From a virus, in IMG/VR virus record IMGVR_UViG_3300025379_000003, positions 62,001 through 126,000 of that record: 64,000 nt of DNA. The stretch is one strand, 5' to 3'. This document shows positions 21,301-29,708 of the stretch, piece after piece. The position numbers were made by a program, and so were the translations under genes. The first letter of the stretch is position 1. Every line of letters begins with the position of its first letter. A model generated the notes under the pieces. The model made no database searches and was not told where the DNA came from. It saw nothing but the letters and a program-made list of their open reading frames with translations.

Positions 21301-24300
21301 CTAGTTACCTTAGGAGCAATCTGTACATCTAAAGCATTTAATCCAGTTGTATTAACTAACCCGCTACCTGGATATAAAATAGGAGCATACAGTGGCCCAC
21401 GATTAATAATATCTGTTACAATATTAAAACTTCTAGCCACTGCCTGTTTAGGCATATAGGCGCTTCCATAACTATAAAACGGATTTATTATTTGTTTAGT
21501 TTCAGTCTGTGGTTGAGCAACTATTGGTTCATTAGAAATAATTTTCAGTGCTAAATCCCTAGCATGGCTAATCGCTAAAGTGGTAGTAGTTTCTTGTCCA
21601 GTTACATAATTGTAACCTTGATTCCAATATGCTAGTCCAGCTTCGATAGACTTCTGATTACCACCTAATAATACATCTTGCGAAACAGCATCAACAATTA
21701 ATCCTGTATCTCTGTAGCATAGATCTTCATTATAACTAAATGATGGACCAGGCCTTACAAATGTGCCATTTATAAATGCTATTGTTTCTTCTTGTATAAA
21801 TGATCTGTTGGCTTCCAATAGATTGTAGGCATTTAGAACATTTGGATTTGAATCTATTGTTTGTCCAATTGGTAATTTTGGCCCTGCTGCCGATGGACCA
21901 TTACTGATAATATCAGTGATAACAGTTAAATTACCTTGTAAGGTACCTACTTCATCATTAGTAGCTGCCGGCAAGGTAGTTACCTGAACAGTGCCAGTTT
22001 GGAATACTCTAGGTGCTGGCTCAGCCAGTACTACATAACGAACTAGATCAGAAACAAAATCATAAGCCGCAATAACTTCAGGCATTTCTGTAGATACCTG
22101 ACTACTTGTGGAAATATAAGAATAGTAGTAAGCACCAGATTTAATGCTTTGCTTGTTACCGCCGTGTAATAGGTCAAAACTCACACTGTTTAAAATATAA
22201 CCAAGGTCTCTATAGCAAGTTGATGTACTATAAACAAATGACGGATATGTATAATTGATCCAATTTATAGTCTGTTGCTGTATTGACGCAATATTGTTTT
22301 GAATTGTGTTATAGGCCGTGACAATAGTACCAGTTGTGCTTGGTAAGCCATTACTAGTTATTTGATCCGTAATTCCAGCTGTTCCGCCATTTAATATGGA
22401 TGTAATTTGATTAAACAATCCAGTTACAGTTGCTTGCGCATCAGTATCTGATATTAATGCCACTGTCAATGAGTTAGCAAAGTTAATTGCCGCTGTGGTT
22501 GTTGTCAATTCAACACCAATTAATCCAGTCAGACCGCCTTGATTCCAATATTGTAGGCCAGCAAATGTACTTTCGCTTATGCTATCGTACAACATGTCTG
22601 TGGCAATGCTGTCAATAATTAACCCAGTATCTCTATAACATGTTGTGGTGTTGTAGGTATAAGGCACTGATTGATAAGCATTATCAATATATTGTAAAAC
22701 TTCAGCTTGAATAAAGCTAAGGTTAGCTTGTAGAATTGTTAGGGCATTTAGCGCATCAGTTGATGTTGTTTCAACTAGACTAATAGGACTTGCGTCAGCG
22801 GCAACACTTGGTCCATTAGTAATAATATTTGTTATGGTACTAAATGCCTGAGCAAACAAATTAATCGTTGCTGTGTTTGTAACTGCTGGCGCTGCCACTA
22901 AATTTTGTGTAGCTGTAGACAATGCTATAACAGGAATATTTTGTATAACTTCGCCAACCAAGTTTGACATGTATGTAAATGCCGCTACTGTTTGTGTGGA
23001 TTCATTCGCAATGTTAGACACTGTGCTTATGAAACCATAGTAGTATAAACCTGCTTGGATACTTTGTTTGTTACCACCATATAGCAAATCAAAACTTACA
23101 CAGTCTGTCATATAACCAATGTCTCTCTTACAAGTTGCTTGATTATATGTAGTACTAAATCCAGGATTGGTTGCGTTAATATAGGCCACAACTTCAGCTT
23201 CTAAATATGCTTTATTGGCCTGTAATAAGGCATAGGCATTTTTGACACTTAAAAATCTGCTGGCTGTGAATCCAAATTCTAATTGATCAGTCCAACCAGT
23301 GGTTTGACCATTTAATATTTTTAAAATATTATTGTAGTTTGCCTGTACAATGGCTGCTTCGGCAGCATTGGCTGGAGTTAAATTAGTGACTTGTGGAACC
23401 GCTGTTTGATAACGTGCCACTAAATCATCTGCTGGTGTAATATTTTGTACAATTTTAGCACTTAGATCGCTTAGGTACGCCACAGCCTCTATTGTTTGAT
23501 TAATTTCGTTAGGTATAATCGACTGTGTACTTGTGCTTTGACTGTAGTATTGTAGCCCAGCAAATGTGCTTTGACTGAAAGAACTAGTTGGGAATAAAAC
23601 ATCTTCTATTACAGAATTTAGAACAACTCCAATATCTCTTTCACATTTTACTTTATTATATGGGAAGGCTTGGAAGGTATTGTTAATCCAGTTGATTGTA
23701 TCTTCCTGGATGAATTTTCTGTTTAATTGCATCAATACTTCAGCACTTAGATATGCGGCATCAGCTGCACTACTACTAAATGATTCAGGTGCGGCAGTTG
23801 GTCCATTCTGTATAATTGTACTGATAATATTAAAACATGAAGCAATACTAGAACTGGCCACTGCTCCTTGATTCAACACAGTGTTGATGACTTGTGTTCC
23901 AGATGATATTCCATATACTGGGGCAAGTATGGTACATGTAGTATTAGTAATAACTTGTTGGCACAGTGAATTTAGATAGTTAATGGCTGCCGCTGTCTGT
24001 GGTTGTTGACCAGCAATTACACTAACTGCTCCGTTCCAGTATGCTAGGCCAGATTCAATAGATTTAGCGTTGCCGCCAAATGTGGCATCATAAGATACAT
24101 TTTCAATTAAAATACCAGTATCTCTGTAGCACAATTCTCTATTGTATGAGAATGTATTGAATTGACTGTCAACATAGGCAACTACTTCTGCTTGAATAAA
24201 ACTTCTATTGGCTTCTAATAATTTCCAAGCATTTATTACTTCAATATTTCCTGACTCGTTATAATTGATAGGTGCTTGTGCTCCGGCCACACTTGGGCCG

Positions 24301-26819
24301 TTGGTAATAATGCTTGTAAGATAATCAATACTGTTTTGAAGCGTTGCTGATTCGTAAGAAGTAGCAGGGAGATACCCGTTGATAATCTGAGTAGCTGTAC
24401 TAAATTGTGTACTTAATTGTTTTCCTTGTACAATGTTTGGTATAATTGCTTTGATGTAGTCGTATGCTACTGTGGTTTGAGATATCTCGTTTGGAATAGC
24501 TGTAAGACTTGAATCGTACCCGTAGTAGTAAACTCCAGATTTAATACTTTGCCAGTTGCTATTAGTCAACAAGTCAAAGGCCACACTTTGAATCATGTAG
24601 CCTACATCTCGATAGCATGTAGATGTACTATAAACAAATCCCGGATTATTGGCATTGATCCAATTAACAGTTTCCAAAGCAATAGTAGGTATAGCCGCAA
24701 TCAAGGCATTATATACAGCAACAGTGGTTGCGTCAGTTGATGGTAAGCTAGGCGTGATAAAGGCATTTGAAACGCCAGTACCAAAAGCATCAGCAGGACC
24801 CACATTCAAAATTTCTAAAATATCGCCAAATAAATTACTTAGTGTGTTAGAAGAATTTCCGCTTACGTCAATCGCATCAGCAATAGCAAATGTTAGTGTG
24901 CTAAAATAACTAATTGCGTTGGTCGTTGTGGCAATTTCTTCAGCAATTAGACCTGTGTATCCAACATCTTGACTCCAATATTGAAGTCCAGCAAATGTGG
25001 TTTCTGTTTGACTTTGATATAACATATCGAGACCAATAGCATCAATAATTAAACCAGTGTCACGATAACACTGTGCTTGGTCATATGAAAAACTACCACT
25101 ATTAAATGTTTGATCAACAAAGCTAACAACTTGAGATTGTAAAAATGGTATATTAGCCAATAGCAAGGTTCTAGCATCAAAGAAGCCTTTGTGCTGTGGA
25201 CCTTGATTCATTGACATACCTTGTACTATAGTACCTGTAGATATTGAATGATCTAAAGTAACTACCATACTGGTTGTGTTTGCTACCCATGTAGCAGTAC
25301 CTACAGCAATGGGAACTTGAACAGTGCCATCAGGCTGGAATAGACTAGCATCTTGTAACCATGGTCCAGAAAGATTTGTACAGTTCTGAATATATGGTGA
25401 GTGGAATAGATCAATTCTATTGGCACCAGTTTGTGGTGGGAAAGCAGTAGCATAAGCACCGCGATTATAGCCGTTGGCATAATAGTTACCTGGTAACAAT
25501 CCGCTACGTCCTTGACAGAACTGCATGAATGCCAAATAGCAACCAGAATTTACATGGAACAAATCCTGTGTCTTATTAATTGGTTCAATTTCTGTTGTAC
25601 GAATGTCACTGCCCATAACGCTGGTATATGGCTTCATTGGCAATGGATTATTTTCAAAGTAGTGTCCGGCACTAACTCGAATCTGTGTACCTGGTTGATA
25701 GTATGGGCTCTTCATAGCGCCACCAATGGTACGGCAAGCACGACTTGCGTCCATAGCACGACCATCATTGGTATCATCACCGTCCATTGTTACATACAAT
25801 GTATTAGTAACTACTGGGCCTGTACCTAAAGGATTAACACCACGAACACGAATATCACCAAAAATGTCAGTTAATTGACCTGCTGGTTTGACAGCAATGT
25901 CACCTTGTGTACTGGCCAATAAATTTGTATAAACTGCTTCTGCGTAGGCTCTACCACCAACATGAACATCTTGTCCAATACCAGCACCACCAGTAACCAA
26001 TAAAGCACCAGTATTTGTGCTGGTTGAATTATAGTTAGCGGCTACCTGTACTTGATCAGATGTTAATTGACCCAAAAATGGATTATAAGTTAATCCACCT
26101 GTGCTAGTGTTAGTACCACTAGATATATCATCAATATAATTGGGACTATAAACAGATCCAGTTGTTGTAGCACTAAATTGAGCAAATGTTGGATAGAATA
26201 TTTGATTAACGTTAGTGGCGGTAACTTGGAAACTTTGTGAGGTAGTGGCTTGCTGAATACGACCGTAGATGAATCCACCTACGTTTAGATCTTTTTCAAT
26301 GCCAACACCACCATTAACATATACAGCACCTAGCTGTCTATGAGCTGCAGTGTCATAAATGTTAGTATTTGTGTAAAGAAGATTTATTGGATTACCAACG
26401 TTGTCTGAATTAGGCTTAATAACAATACCAGTTGTGGCAGTTGTGGCTGTGTTTAGCAACCCCATAACTTCTAATGTTCCTGTGATAGTTGTCACACCTT
26501 GTACATCTAAATTTCCCTCAACATTAGTATTACTACCAATAAACACTACACCGCCAATACCTACACCACCAACAACTGTTAATCCGCCAGATTGTGTACC
26601 GGTAGAAGCCAAGGGAGATAGAATACTTACCTGTCCAGTTAAGGTACTCTGTAATGCCACCGTCAGCGTGTTGGAAATAAATGTATTTCCGCCTATATTG
26701 GTGTTACCTGTAATGTTCGTGTTAGTAGAACTGATGGTAACTCCGCCATTAGGTGCGGATAAATTTGTTATCCCTTGCGGGGTTTGTACTCGAGTTCCGG
26801 ATACCGTTACAGTGGTCAT
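18351..26819 (-). CDS. Giant virion protein with pectate-lyase-like beta-helix and 11 CxRD helical repeats (2822 aa)
   Basis: Residues 1-330 are fibre modules (GGLTVVGGVGIGGVVFIG). Residues about 336-480 start a right-handed beta-helix (LYVTMDGDDTNDG, ACRTIGGAMKS, GSDIRTTEIEP, DLFHVNSG), which appears to resume near 1900-2070 (GGMGGSLVDGAVISDRSPIQ, VHITNDGYAQLVSVFT). Between these halves and again near 2350-2700, a helical repeat of about 145-165 residues recurs with the core C(Y/E/K/A)RDxGxxxxxxxxD and a following GLxYW or GxYYY; eleven copies are counted. The C-terminus (GKVFFTSTDQNGDF, RIGPGLVISQATG) matches the family seen in marine T4-like phages. The SD AAAGGAATAAG and a late motif at 26837 precede it. 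Probably a large fibre or tail-collar protein; no catalytic residues for polysaccharide cleavage can be assigned. Confidence 0.88.
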   Translation of the reverse strand: MTTVTVSGTRVQTPQGITNLSAPNGGVTISSTNTNITGNTNIGGNTFISNTLTVALQSTLTGQVSILSPLASTGTQSGGLTVVGGVGIGGVVFIGSNTNVEGNLDVQGVTTITGTLEVMGLLNTATTATTGIVIKPNSDNVGNPINLLYTNTNIYDTAAHRQLGAVYVNGGVGIEKDLNVGGFIYGRIQQATTSQSFQVTATNVNQIFYPTFAQFSATTTGSVYSPNYIDDISSGTNTSTGGLTYNPFLGQLTSDQVQVAANYNSTSTNTGALLVTGGAGIGQDVHVGGRAYAEAVYTNLLASTQGDIAVKPAGQLTDIFGDIRVRGVNPLGTGPVVTNTLYVTMDGDDTNDGRAMDASRACRTIGGAMKSPYYQPGTQIRVSAGHYFENNPLPMKPYTSVMGSDIRTTEIEPINKTQDLFHVNSGCYLAFMQFCQGRSGLLPGNYYANGYNRGAYATAFPPQTGANRIDLFHSPYIQNCTNLSGPWLQDASLFQPDGTVQVPIAVGTATWVANTTSMVVTLDHSISTGTIVQGMSMNQGPQHKGFFDARTLLLANIPFLQSQVVSFVDQTFNSGSFSYDQAQCYRDTGLIIDAIGLDMLYQSQTETTFAGLQYWSQDVGYTGLIAEEIATTTNAISYFSTLTFAIADAIDVSGNSSNTLSNLFGDILEILNVGPADAFGTGVSNAFITPSLPSTDATTVAVYNALIAAIPTIALETVNWINANNPGFVYSTSTCYRDVGYMIQSVAFDLLTNSNWQSIKSGVYYYGYDSSLTAIPNEISQTTVAYDYIKAIIPNIVQGKQLSTQFSTATQIINGYLPATSYESATLQNSIDYLTSIITNGPSVAGAQAPINYNESGNIEVINAWKLLEANRSFIQAEVVAYVDSQFNTFSYNRELCYRDTGILIENVSYDATFGGNAKSIESGLAYWNGAVSVIAGQQPQTAAAINYLNSLCQQVITNTTCTILAPVYGISSGTQVINTVLNQGAVASSSIASCFNIISTIIQNGPTAAPESFSSSAADAAYLSAEVLMQLNRKFIQEDTINWINNTFQAFPYNKVKCERDIGVVLNSVIEDVLFPTSSFSQSTFAGLQYYSQSTSTQSIIPNEINQTIEAVAYLSDLSAKIVQNITPADDLVARYQTAVPQVTNLTPANAAEAAIVQANYNNILKILNGQTTGWTDQLEFGFTASRFLSVKNAYALLQANKAYLEAEVVAYINATNPGFSTTYNQATCKRDIGYMTDCVSFDLLYGGNKQSIQAGLYYYGFISTVSNIANESTQTVAAFTYMSNLVGEVIQNIPVIALSTATQNLVAAPAVTNTATINLFAQAFSTITNIITNGPSVAADASPISLVETTSTDALNALTILQANLSFIQAEVLQYIDNAYQSVPYTYNTTTCYRDTGLIIDSIATDMLYDSISESTFAGLQYWNQGGLTGLIGVELTTTTAAINFANSLTVALISDTDAQATVTGLFNQITSILNGGTAGITDQITSNGLPSTTGTIVTAYNTIQNNIASIQQQTINWINYTYPSFVYSTSTCYRDLGYILNSVSFDLLHGGNKQSIKSGAYYYSYISTSSQVSTEMPEVIAAYDFVSDLVRYVVLAEPAPRVFQTGTVQVTTLPAATNDEVGTLQGNLTVITDIISNGPSAAGPKLPIGQTIDSNPNVLNAYNLLEANRSFIQEETIAFINGTFVRPGPSFSYNEDLCYRDTGLIVDAVSQDVLLGGNQKSIEAGLAYWNQGYNYVTGQETTTTLAISHARDLALKIISNEPIVAQPQTETKQIINPFYSYGSAYMPKQAVARSFNIVTDIINRGPLYAPILYPGSGLVNTTGLNALDVQIAPKVTSVQQLTSNTYLIGMSTSTVGFGDYATLYFGDTYIWPLQDPQVEALALQYTGHTGTWDLRKFDPIGGMGGSLVDGAVISDRSPIQSFVYDAFTQLTQGGRGVHITNDGYAQLVSVFTIFSSVGVQVDNGGIASIVNSNANFGDLCLVAKGYGLRKFSGTVYNPAYIAYPYSPGPTGLNQYYPQGFWPKNSNVEIFIPDPTNRPHISLVMEVVPPTEYINYAGNVVPYTNSQGFPGFLNAQPSTSTITTGSITINNIDITGIAVGNFVYITDQFGYTYDSFPYVHDEFGRYLDSNGNITTTVTNYIPNANYGIQYFTTGTYVTDVNYQSVTFNYALPTGGGFADNPNYFTFYFCGKAYYTVLSSIVADNPYVTGTNILSTSNRNITVDQVEAHINSLEFLNELVDNITGNIPVQTIQTGTQTSTQTFLLTVQGGADANTFIDLRFNEMITIIGATSSTYNTVVPPNLVKTSGTIPQGAGSAISLIEANMSFLEDEISAFVETLTNTSTFSYNQTTCARDLGYVLNGTYYDVALGTNYNGVTSGLAYARGTAYAVTATELVATINAYDFAQQQAAQALASNATAVARSTAEFDEIKNILANGASVANVVTFPAPTNATTSTINAVAQLTSNKSFLQSEIIAWIAANYSYLTYNSAACYRDVGFLIDAMCYDVMYGGNSATLIAANAYFNSAGQLVIAGSETAATSAAYYYLSQIAQNVVLGQTVTPSAGNTQTQSQNGNYGSSTQTGQISNNFVIIYSAIQNATPPTATQVNPDLSWVDSGILAAANYLASQQTTIINDTISYINTSFNTGPGSNQIKLTPAQALKCKRDIGVTLQRLIYDLETGGNYNSVQVGLSYWAQDGTHHLVSLGENVTDATLFPDGATVNFYQRSYISASGYVFEYVGAGTNYGALPQFGIADPVQTKETVQLDTGKVFFTSTDQNGDFRIGPGLVISQATGVLSGRTFTKSLFANLTPFILAIEGGGTF

Positions 26820-26836
26820 TTCTTATTCCTTTAGAG

Positions 26837-26844
26837 TATTTATT
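26837..26844 (-). promoter_or_regulatory. Candidate late promoter AATAAATA
   Basis: AATAAATA on the minus strand (7 of 8 to TATAAATA), 17 nt upstream of the ATG of the 2822-aa gene and followed by a good SD (AAAGGAA). It lies in the 28-nt gap after the 177-aa gene. Confidence 0.6.
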
Positions 26845-26847
26845 GTT

Positions 26848-27381
26848 TTAGAATATCTGTAATTCAACATGGTTGATATAGGCCCCGTCTCGGTGCGGAT
26901 ATCTTGGATGTGCTTGGAATCTTAAAATTACTCCAAATGTTGGATCTACTATATCTTGTATACTCAATTCCGTTTTCCATAAATCTGTGGGACCACCATA
27001 AAATTTTATTGGGTCCAGATTAAGTGTGCCATAATTATCGCCGATGCCAGCATTGTTTAGGCAGAGTTGAATTGTTTCATCTGTTACTCGTCCTCCCCTA
27101 TTAGCAGTTAGCCTTAGTTGTATTCCAGAAAGAACTTCAGGTAAATTAACAAAATTGAATCCAGAAAGTCGTAGATAAAAAGTTTTTGTTGTTAAATCTA
27201 CCTTGGGCGCACGAGCTATATGCTGTAGCTGTCCTTTAGTAGTCAATGATCCGCTATTAGAAATCAGTTGACCAAAATTTTGAGAATCGTCCCAAGCAAC
27301 ATTTGATAATTCTAAACCTTGTTCAGCGCCAGGTTCATCATACTGCGTAATAGTTGTTGGCGATGTCCAAAGTGTACTCAT
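26848..27381 (-). CDS. Conserved virion structural protein (177 aa)
   Basis: Starts MSTLWTSPTTITQYDEPGA and contains YLRLSGFNF, GIQLRLTANRGGRVTDETIQ, GGPTDLW, VILRFQAHPRYPHRDGAYIN and ends HVELQIF. This pattern (a jelly-roll-like protein with W(S/T)xP, GxxLxLxxxRxGRxxDxxIxL and VExxIY/IF) is familiar to me from structural proteins near the capsid and fibre genes of marine T4-like phages, but I cannot give it a T4 gene name. A terminator separates it from the 300-aa gene upstream, so it should have its own promoter; the only candidate is a GGTAAATA 5 nt before the ATG. No Shine-Dalgarno sequence is visible. It is followed closely by the 2822-aa fibre, for which it might be an adaptor (inference). 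Confidence 0.75.
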   Translation of the reverse strand: MSTLWTSPTTITQYDEPGAEQGLELSNVAWDDSQNFGQLISNSGSLTTKGQLQHIARAPKVDLTTKTFYLRLSGFNFVNLPEVLSGIQLRLTANRGGRVTDETIQLCLNNAGIGDNYGTLNLDPIKFYGGPTDLWKTELSIQDIVDPTFGVILRFQAHPRYPHRDGAYINHVELQIF

Positions 27382-27386
27382 ACCAA

Positions 27387-27394
27387 TATTTACC
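27387..27394 (-). promoter_or_regulatory. Late-type motif GGTAAATA immediately before a start codon
   Basis: GGTAAATA on the minus strand ends 5 nt before the ATG of the 177-aa gene and lies downstream of a strong terminator. Initiation at the usual distance from a T4-type late box would give a leaderless or nearly leaderless message. Confidence 0.4.
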
Positions 27395-27420
27395 TAATCT
27401 GTTTGTGTACGCACAAAATG

Positions 27421-27445
27421 AAAAAGGGCTACAAGAGCCCTTTTC
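27421..27445 (-). terminator. Intrinsic terminator after the 300-aa structural gene
   Basis: A perfect 9-bp stem (AAAAGGGCT / AGCCCTTTT) with a 5-nt loop; on the minus strand it ends in five U residues. It lies 17 nt beyond the stop of the 300-aa gene and upstream of the 177-aa gene. The arms are symmetrical enough to work in both directions. Confidence 0.85.
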
Positions 27446-27461
27446 ATATTAGTATCAAATA

Positions 27462-28364
27462 TTAGTTTAGTACAATAGAAACTAATGTTGAAACTACGTT
27501 TGTTCCAGTTACCCAGTGAACAGTTTGTCCGTTATTGAACAAATAGCCGCTACCAGATTTTTGCCACAAACGTGCTTTCTTAGAAGTCAATTTTGTAACA
27601 AAATAAACATTATTACTTGTATCTTTAGCAGTAATTGTCATTAAACCAGCTGTTAACACAGTGGCGGTTGATAATTTACATGTACCACGACCTTGGTTGT
27701 TTTCAACTAGATAACGATGTGCAGCTTCTTGTTTGATAATAGCAGAACTTACAGCACTAGAACCAGTTGTTAGATAAGCTGTACAAGCGATTGTATTTGT
27801 ATCTGTTTCAACGTGAGTTAAACCAACTGTGAATGTAGCACTAGCACCAACATCACTAAATGTGATAACATTACCAATCAAACTACCTGCTTGATTGTTT
27901 CTTGATAATGTAACTGTATTTGTACCTACATTAACTGCTGTAACATAAGTAGTGGAGGCATTAATACCTGTTCCTGATGCCTGCATACCTACATAGATAC
28001 CATTTACACCGTTTAGTGTAATAGTGGCAGTTGAACTTGTTGTTACTGTGGCAGTTTGAGTTGCTGGAGCAACAACTGTAACAGTTGGGTTTGCGTTATA
28101 TCCAGAACCTGGATTTGCAATTGTTGCGGCACTGATAAAACCACCATAACCGCCACCTACGTTTGTTGTAGTTGTAACTGTTAAAACTACAGTGGCTGTT
28201 ACCCCTGCTGCATCTTGTGGTGCTGAAACACTGGCTGTAGCACCTAAAGAATAGTGTGATCCAGTATTATTAATACTGACTGTAACACCCTCATATTGAA
28301 CTACATCAGTGGGTGTAGCGCCACCACCTCTTACAAAAAATCTCTTTTTAATTGGACGTCCCAT
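27462..28364 (-). CDS. Virion structural protein, possible capsid decoration (300 aa)
   Basis: Starts MGRPIKKRFFVRGG, a basic opening (MGRPxxK(K/R)(F/Y)F) that I know from structural proteins of marine T4-like phages. It has a repeated GSGY element (IANPGSGYNANPTVTVV, and a weaker N-terminal copy GSHYSLGATASVSAP), Thr/Val-rich beta strands, and a conserved C-terminal third (AAHRYLVENNQGRGTCKLS, SKKARLWQKSGSGY, HWVTGTNV). It lies directly downstream of the major capsid gene between two intrinsic terminators, so it forms a separately regulated unit. SD: AAGGAGAAAATAAA before ATG. A head or tail decoration role is inference from composition and position. Confidence 0.7.
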   Translation of the reverse strand: MGRPIKKRFFVRGGGATPTDVVQYEGVTVSINNTGSHYSLGATASVSAPQDAAGVTATVVLTVTTTTNVGGGYGGFISAATIANPGSGYNANPTVTVVAPATQTATVTTSSTATITLNGVNGIYVGMQASGTGINASTTYVTAVNVGTNTVTLSRNNQAGSLIGNVITFSDVGASATFTVGLTHVETDTNTIACTAYLTTGSSAVSSAIIKQEAAHRYLVENNQGRGTCKLSTATVLTAGLMTITAKDTSNNVYFVTKLTSKKARLWQKSGSGYLFNNGQTVHWVTGTNVVSTLVSIVLN

Positions 28365-28446
28365 TTTATTTTCTCCTTGAATATAGACAGTTCTATTGCC
28401 TACGCGGCGGGGACCGCATAAACTCTCGATTAAGAGCGAACAGTAT

Positions 28447-28454
28447 TATTTACC
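28447..28454 (-). promoter_or_regulatory. Candidate late promoter GGTAAATA
   Basis: GGTAAATA on the minus strand lies 82 nt upstream of the 300-aa gene and just downstream of the gp23 terminator, so it could start a separate transcript. The leader between motif and gene has two short inverted repeats (near CTCTTAATCGAGAG and GCGGTCCCCGCCGC). Confidence 0.4.
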
Positions 28455-28464
28455 CATAGTCAAC

Positions 28465-28490
28465 AAAAAGCCCACCTAAGTGGGCTTTTG
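28465..28490 (-). terminator. Intrinsic terminator after the major capsid gene
   Basis: A 10-bp perfect stem (AAAAGCCCAC / GTGGGCTTTT) with a CTAA loop and a run of five Ts on the minus strand, 23 nt beyond the gp23 stop. It separates capsid expression from the downstream decoration and fibre genes. Confidence 0.9.
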
Positions 28491-28513
28491 TTTGTTTTAA
28501 TAACAGTAACGAA

Positions 28514-29692
28514 TTACTGGAATGAAACGTTTGCGCTAGTGATAGCAACTTTACCTAAGTAGTCAGCTGCATTACCTAGAGAAGAAGCAGTGTTGCTTAG
28601 TTCTACGTAACCGTAACGTGTTAGGAAGCCAACTACTGGCTCAAATGTTGCTGGATCTAGAACAACACCAGAGCTCATTAGAGGAATATATGGGCAATAG
28701 AACGCTGCAGCATCTGCTTCGCTAGAACCTTTGTATCCAATTAGAACTTGGTTGTTATCGTTACCAGTGTCTGTCATGTATGCGTCAACATAAACACGCA
28801 TAGCGCCATTCAATGTACCAACAAACTTAGTGTTTGTAGGAGCTTCGAATGTACCTTCTGTTGTACGAGCAAATGCGCTAGTAGTAGCAGATTGTAGAAT
28901 TGTCAATGCTTGGTTAGAAACAACAGCCCAGTTACCAGCACCACGACGTGTACGCTGAGCAATTAAGTTAGCAACACGGTTGATTTGGATAGCTAAGGCA
29001 GCATGTTCGTCACCAACGAATGTTGCTGTACCAGAAACTAAACTTTGATCGTATGTTTGTTCAACACTTGCCAAGCTACGTAGAGAAGCTAGGATTTCTT
29101 GATCAATTTCAGTTGTGATTTCTTGTGCTAGAGCAGCCATGATTTCTGCTTCGATGTCAATGCCTTGTTGGCTTTGTGCATCTTGTGCAGCTTCAAAAGT
29201 CCAGCGAGCGCTTAGTTTACGTGACTTAGCTTCAACTGGGCTCTTCAAGATTTGAATGCTCATACGCTTACCTGGTTGACCTTCAAGCAATGATGTTTGA
29301 GCGGCACCTGGAGTAGCGTCAGTGTTGTTACCACTGTAAGCACTAGCAATCTTGAATGGGCTTAATGCTTCTTCACCAGCTTGTACGTTATCGCCAGAAT
29401 CAGCATAACGAACACGCAATGTGTGAATTTGGCCAACTGGACCAGTCATTGGTTGTACACCGATGATTTCGTTGGCAATAACTGTTGGCATAACACGACG
29501 GATTACTGGAAGAATAACACGGTTAAGTGTTGCTACGTTACCAGCGCTTGTCGCGCCTGCTGTTGCGCTTTCAGCCAAATACTTACGAGTGTTTTCTAAG
29601 CAAACTTGCATAGAAGCACGGCGTGTACCAGATAGGCCTTCAAGCAGAGCTTCTTTGGTCTCTGACCATCTTTCATTTAATAGTTGTGACAT
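28514..29692 (-). CDS. 23: Major capsid protein gp23
   Basis: This 392-aa protein has the signature layout of T4-family capsid proteins: VATLNRVILPVIRRVMPTVIANEIIGVQPMTGPVGQI near residue 55, MSIQILKSPVEAKSRKLSARWTFEAAQD near 145, EIDQEILASL near 195, and the C-terminal FYCPYIPLMSSGVV and FEPVVGFLTRYGYVE. It forms the hexameric shell of the head. It is shorter than T4 gp23 (521 aa), as is common in marine relatives. The N-terminal propeptide probably ends at LAE(41)|S, which fits the T4 prohead-protease rule (I/L)xE. The SD AAGGAGACACAAA precedes the ATG; gp22 lies 16 nt upstream and a terminator follows. Confidence 0.97.
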   Translation of the reverse strand: MSQLLNERWSETKEALLEGLSGTRRASMQVCLENTRKYLAESATAGATSAGNVATLNRVILPVIRRVMPTVIANEIIGVQPMTGPVGQIHTLRVRYADSGDNVQAGEEALSPFKIASAYSGNNTDATPGAAQTSLLEGQPGKRMSIQILKSPVEAKSRKLSARWTFEAAQDAQSQQGIDIEAEIMAALAQEITTEIDQEILASLRSLASVEQTYDQSLVSGTATFVGDEHAALAIQINRVANLIAQRTRRGAGNWAVVSNQALTILQSATTSAFARTTEGTFEAPTNTKFVGTLNGAMRVYVDAYMTDTGNDNNQVLIGYKGSSEADAAAFYCPYIPLMSSGVVLDPATFEPVVGFLTRYGYVELSNTASSLGNAADYLGKVAITSANVSFQ

Positions 29693-29708
29693 TTTGTGTC
29701 TCCTTGAA

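Noticed and set aside
26401-26862. Plus-strand ORF of 153 codons
   Set aside because: Lies antisense to the N-terminus of the 2822-aa fibre; low-complexity Val/Pro/Thr sequence typical of the complement of Thr/Gly/Asn-rich codons.
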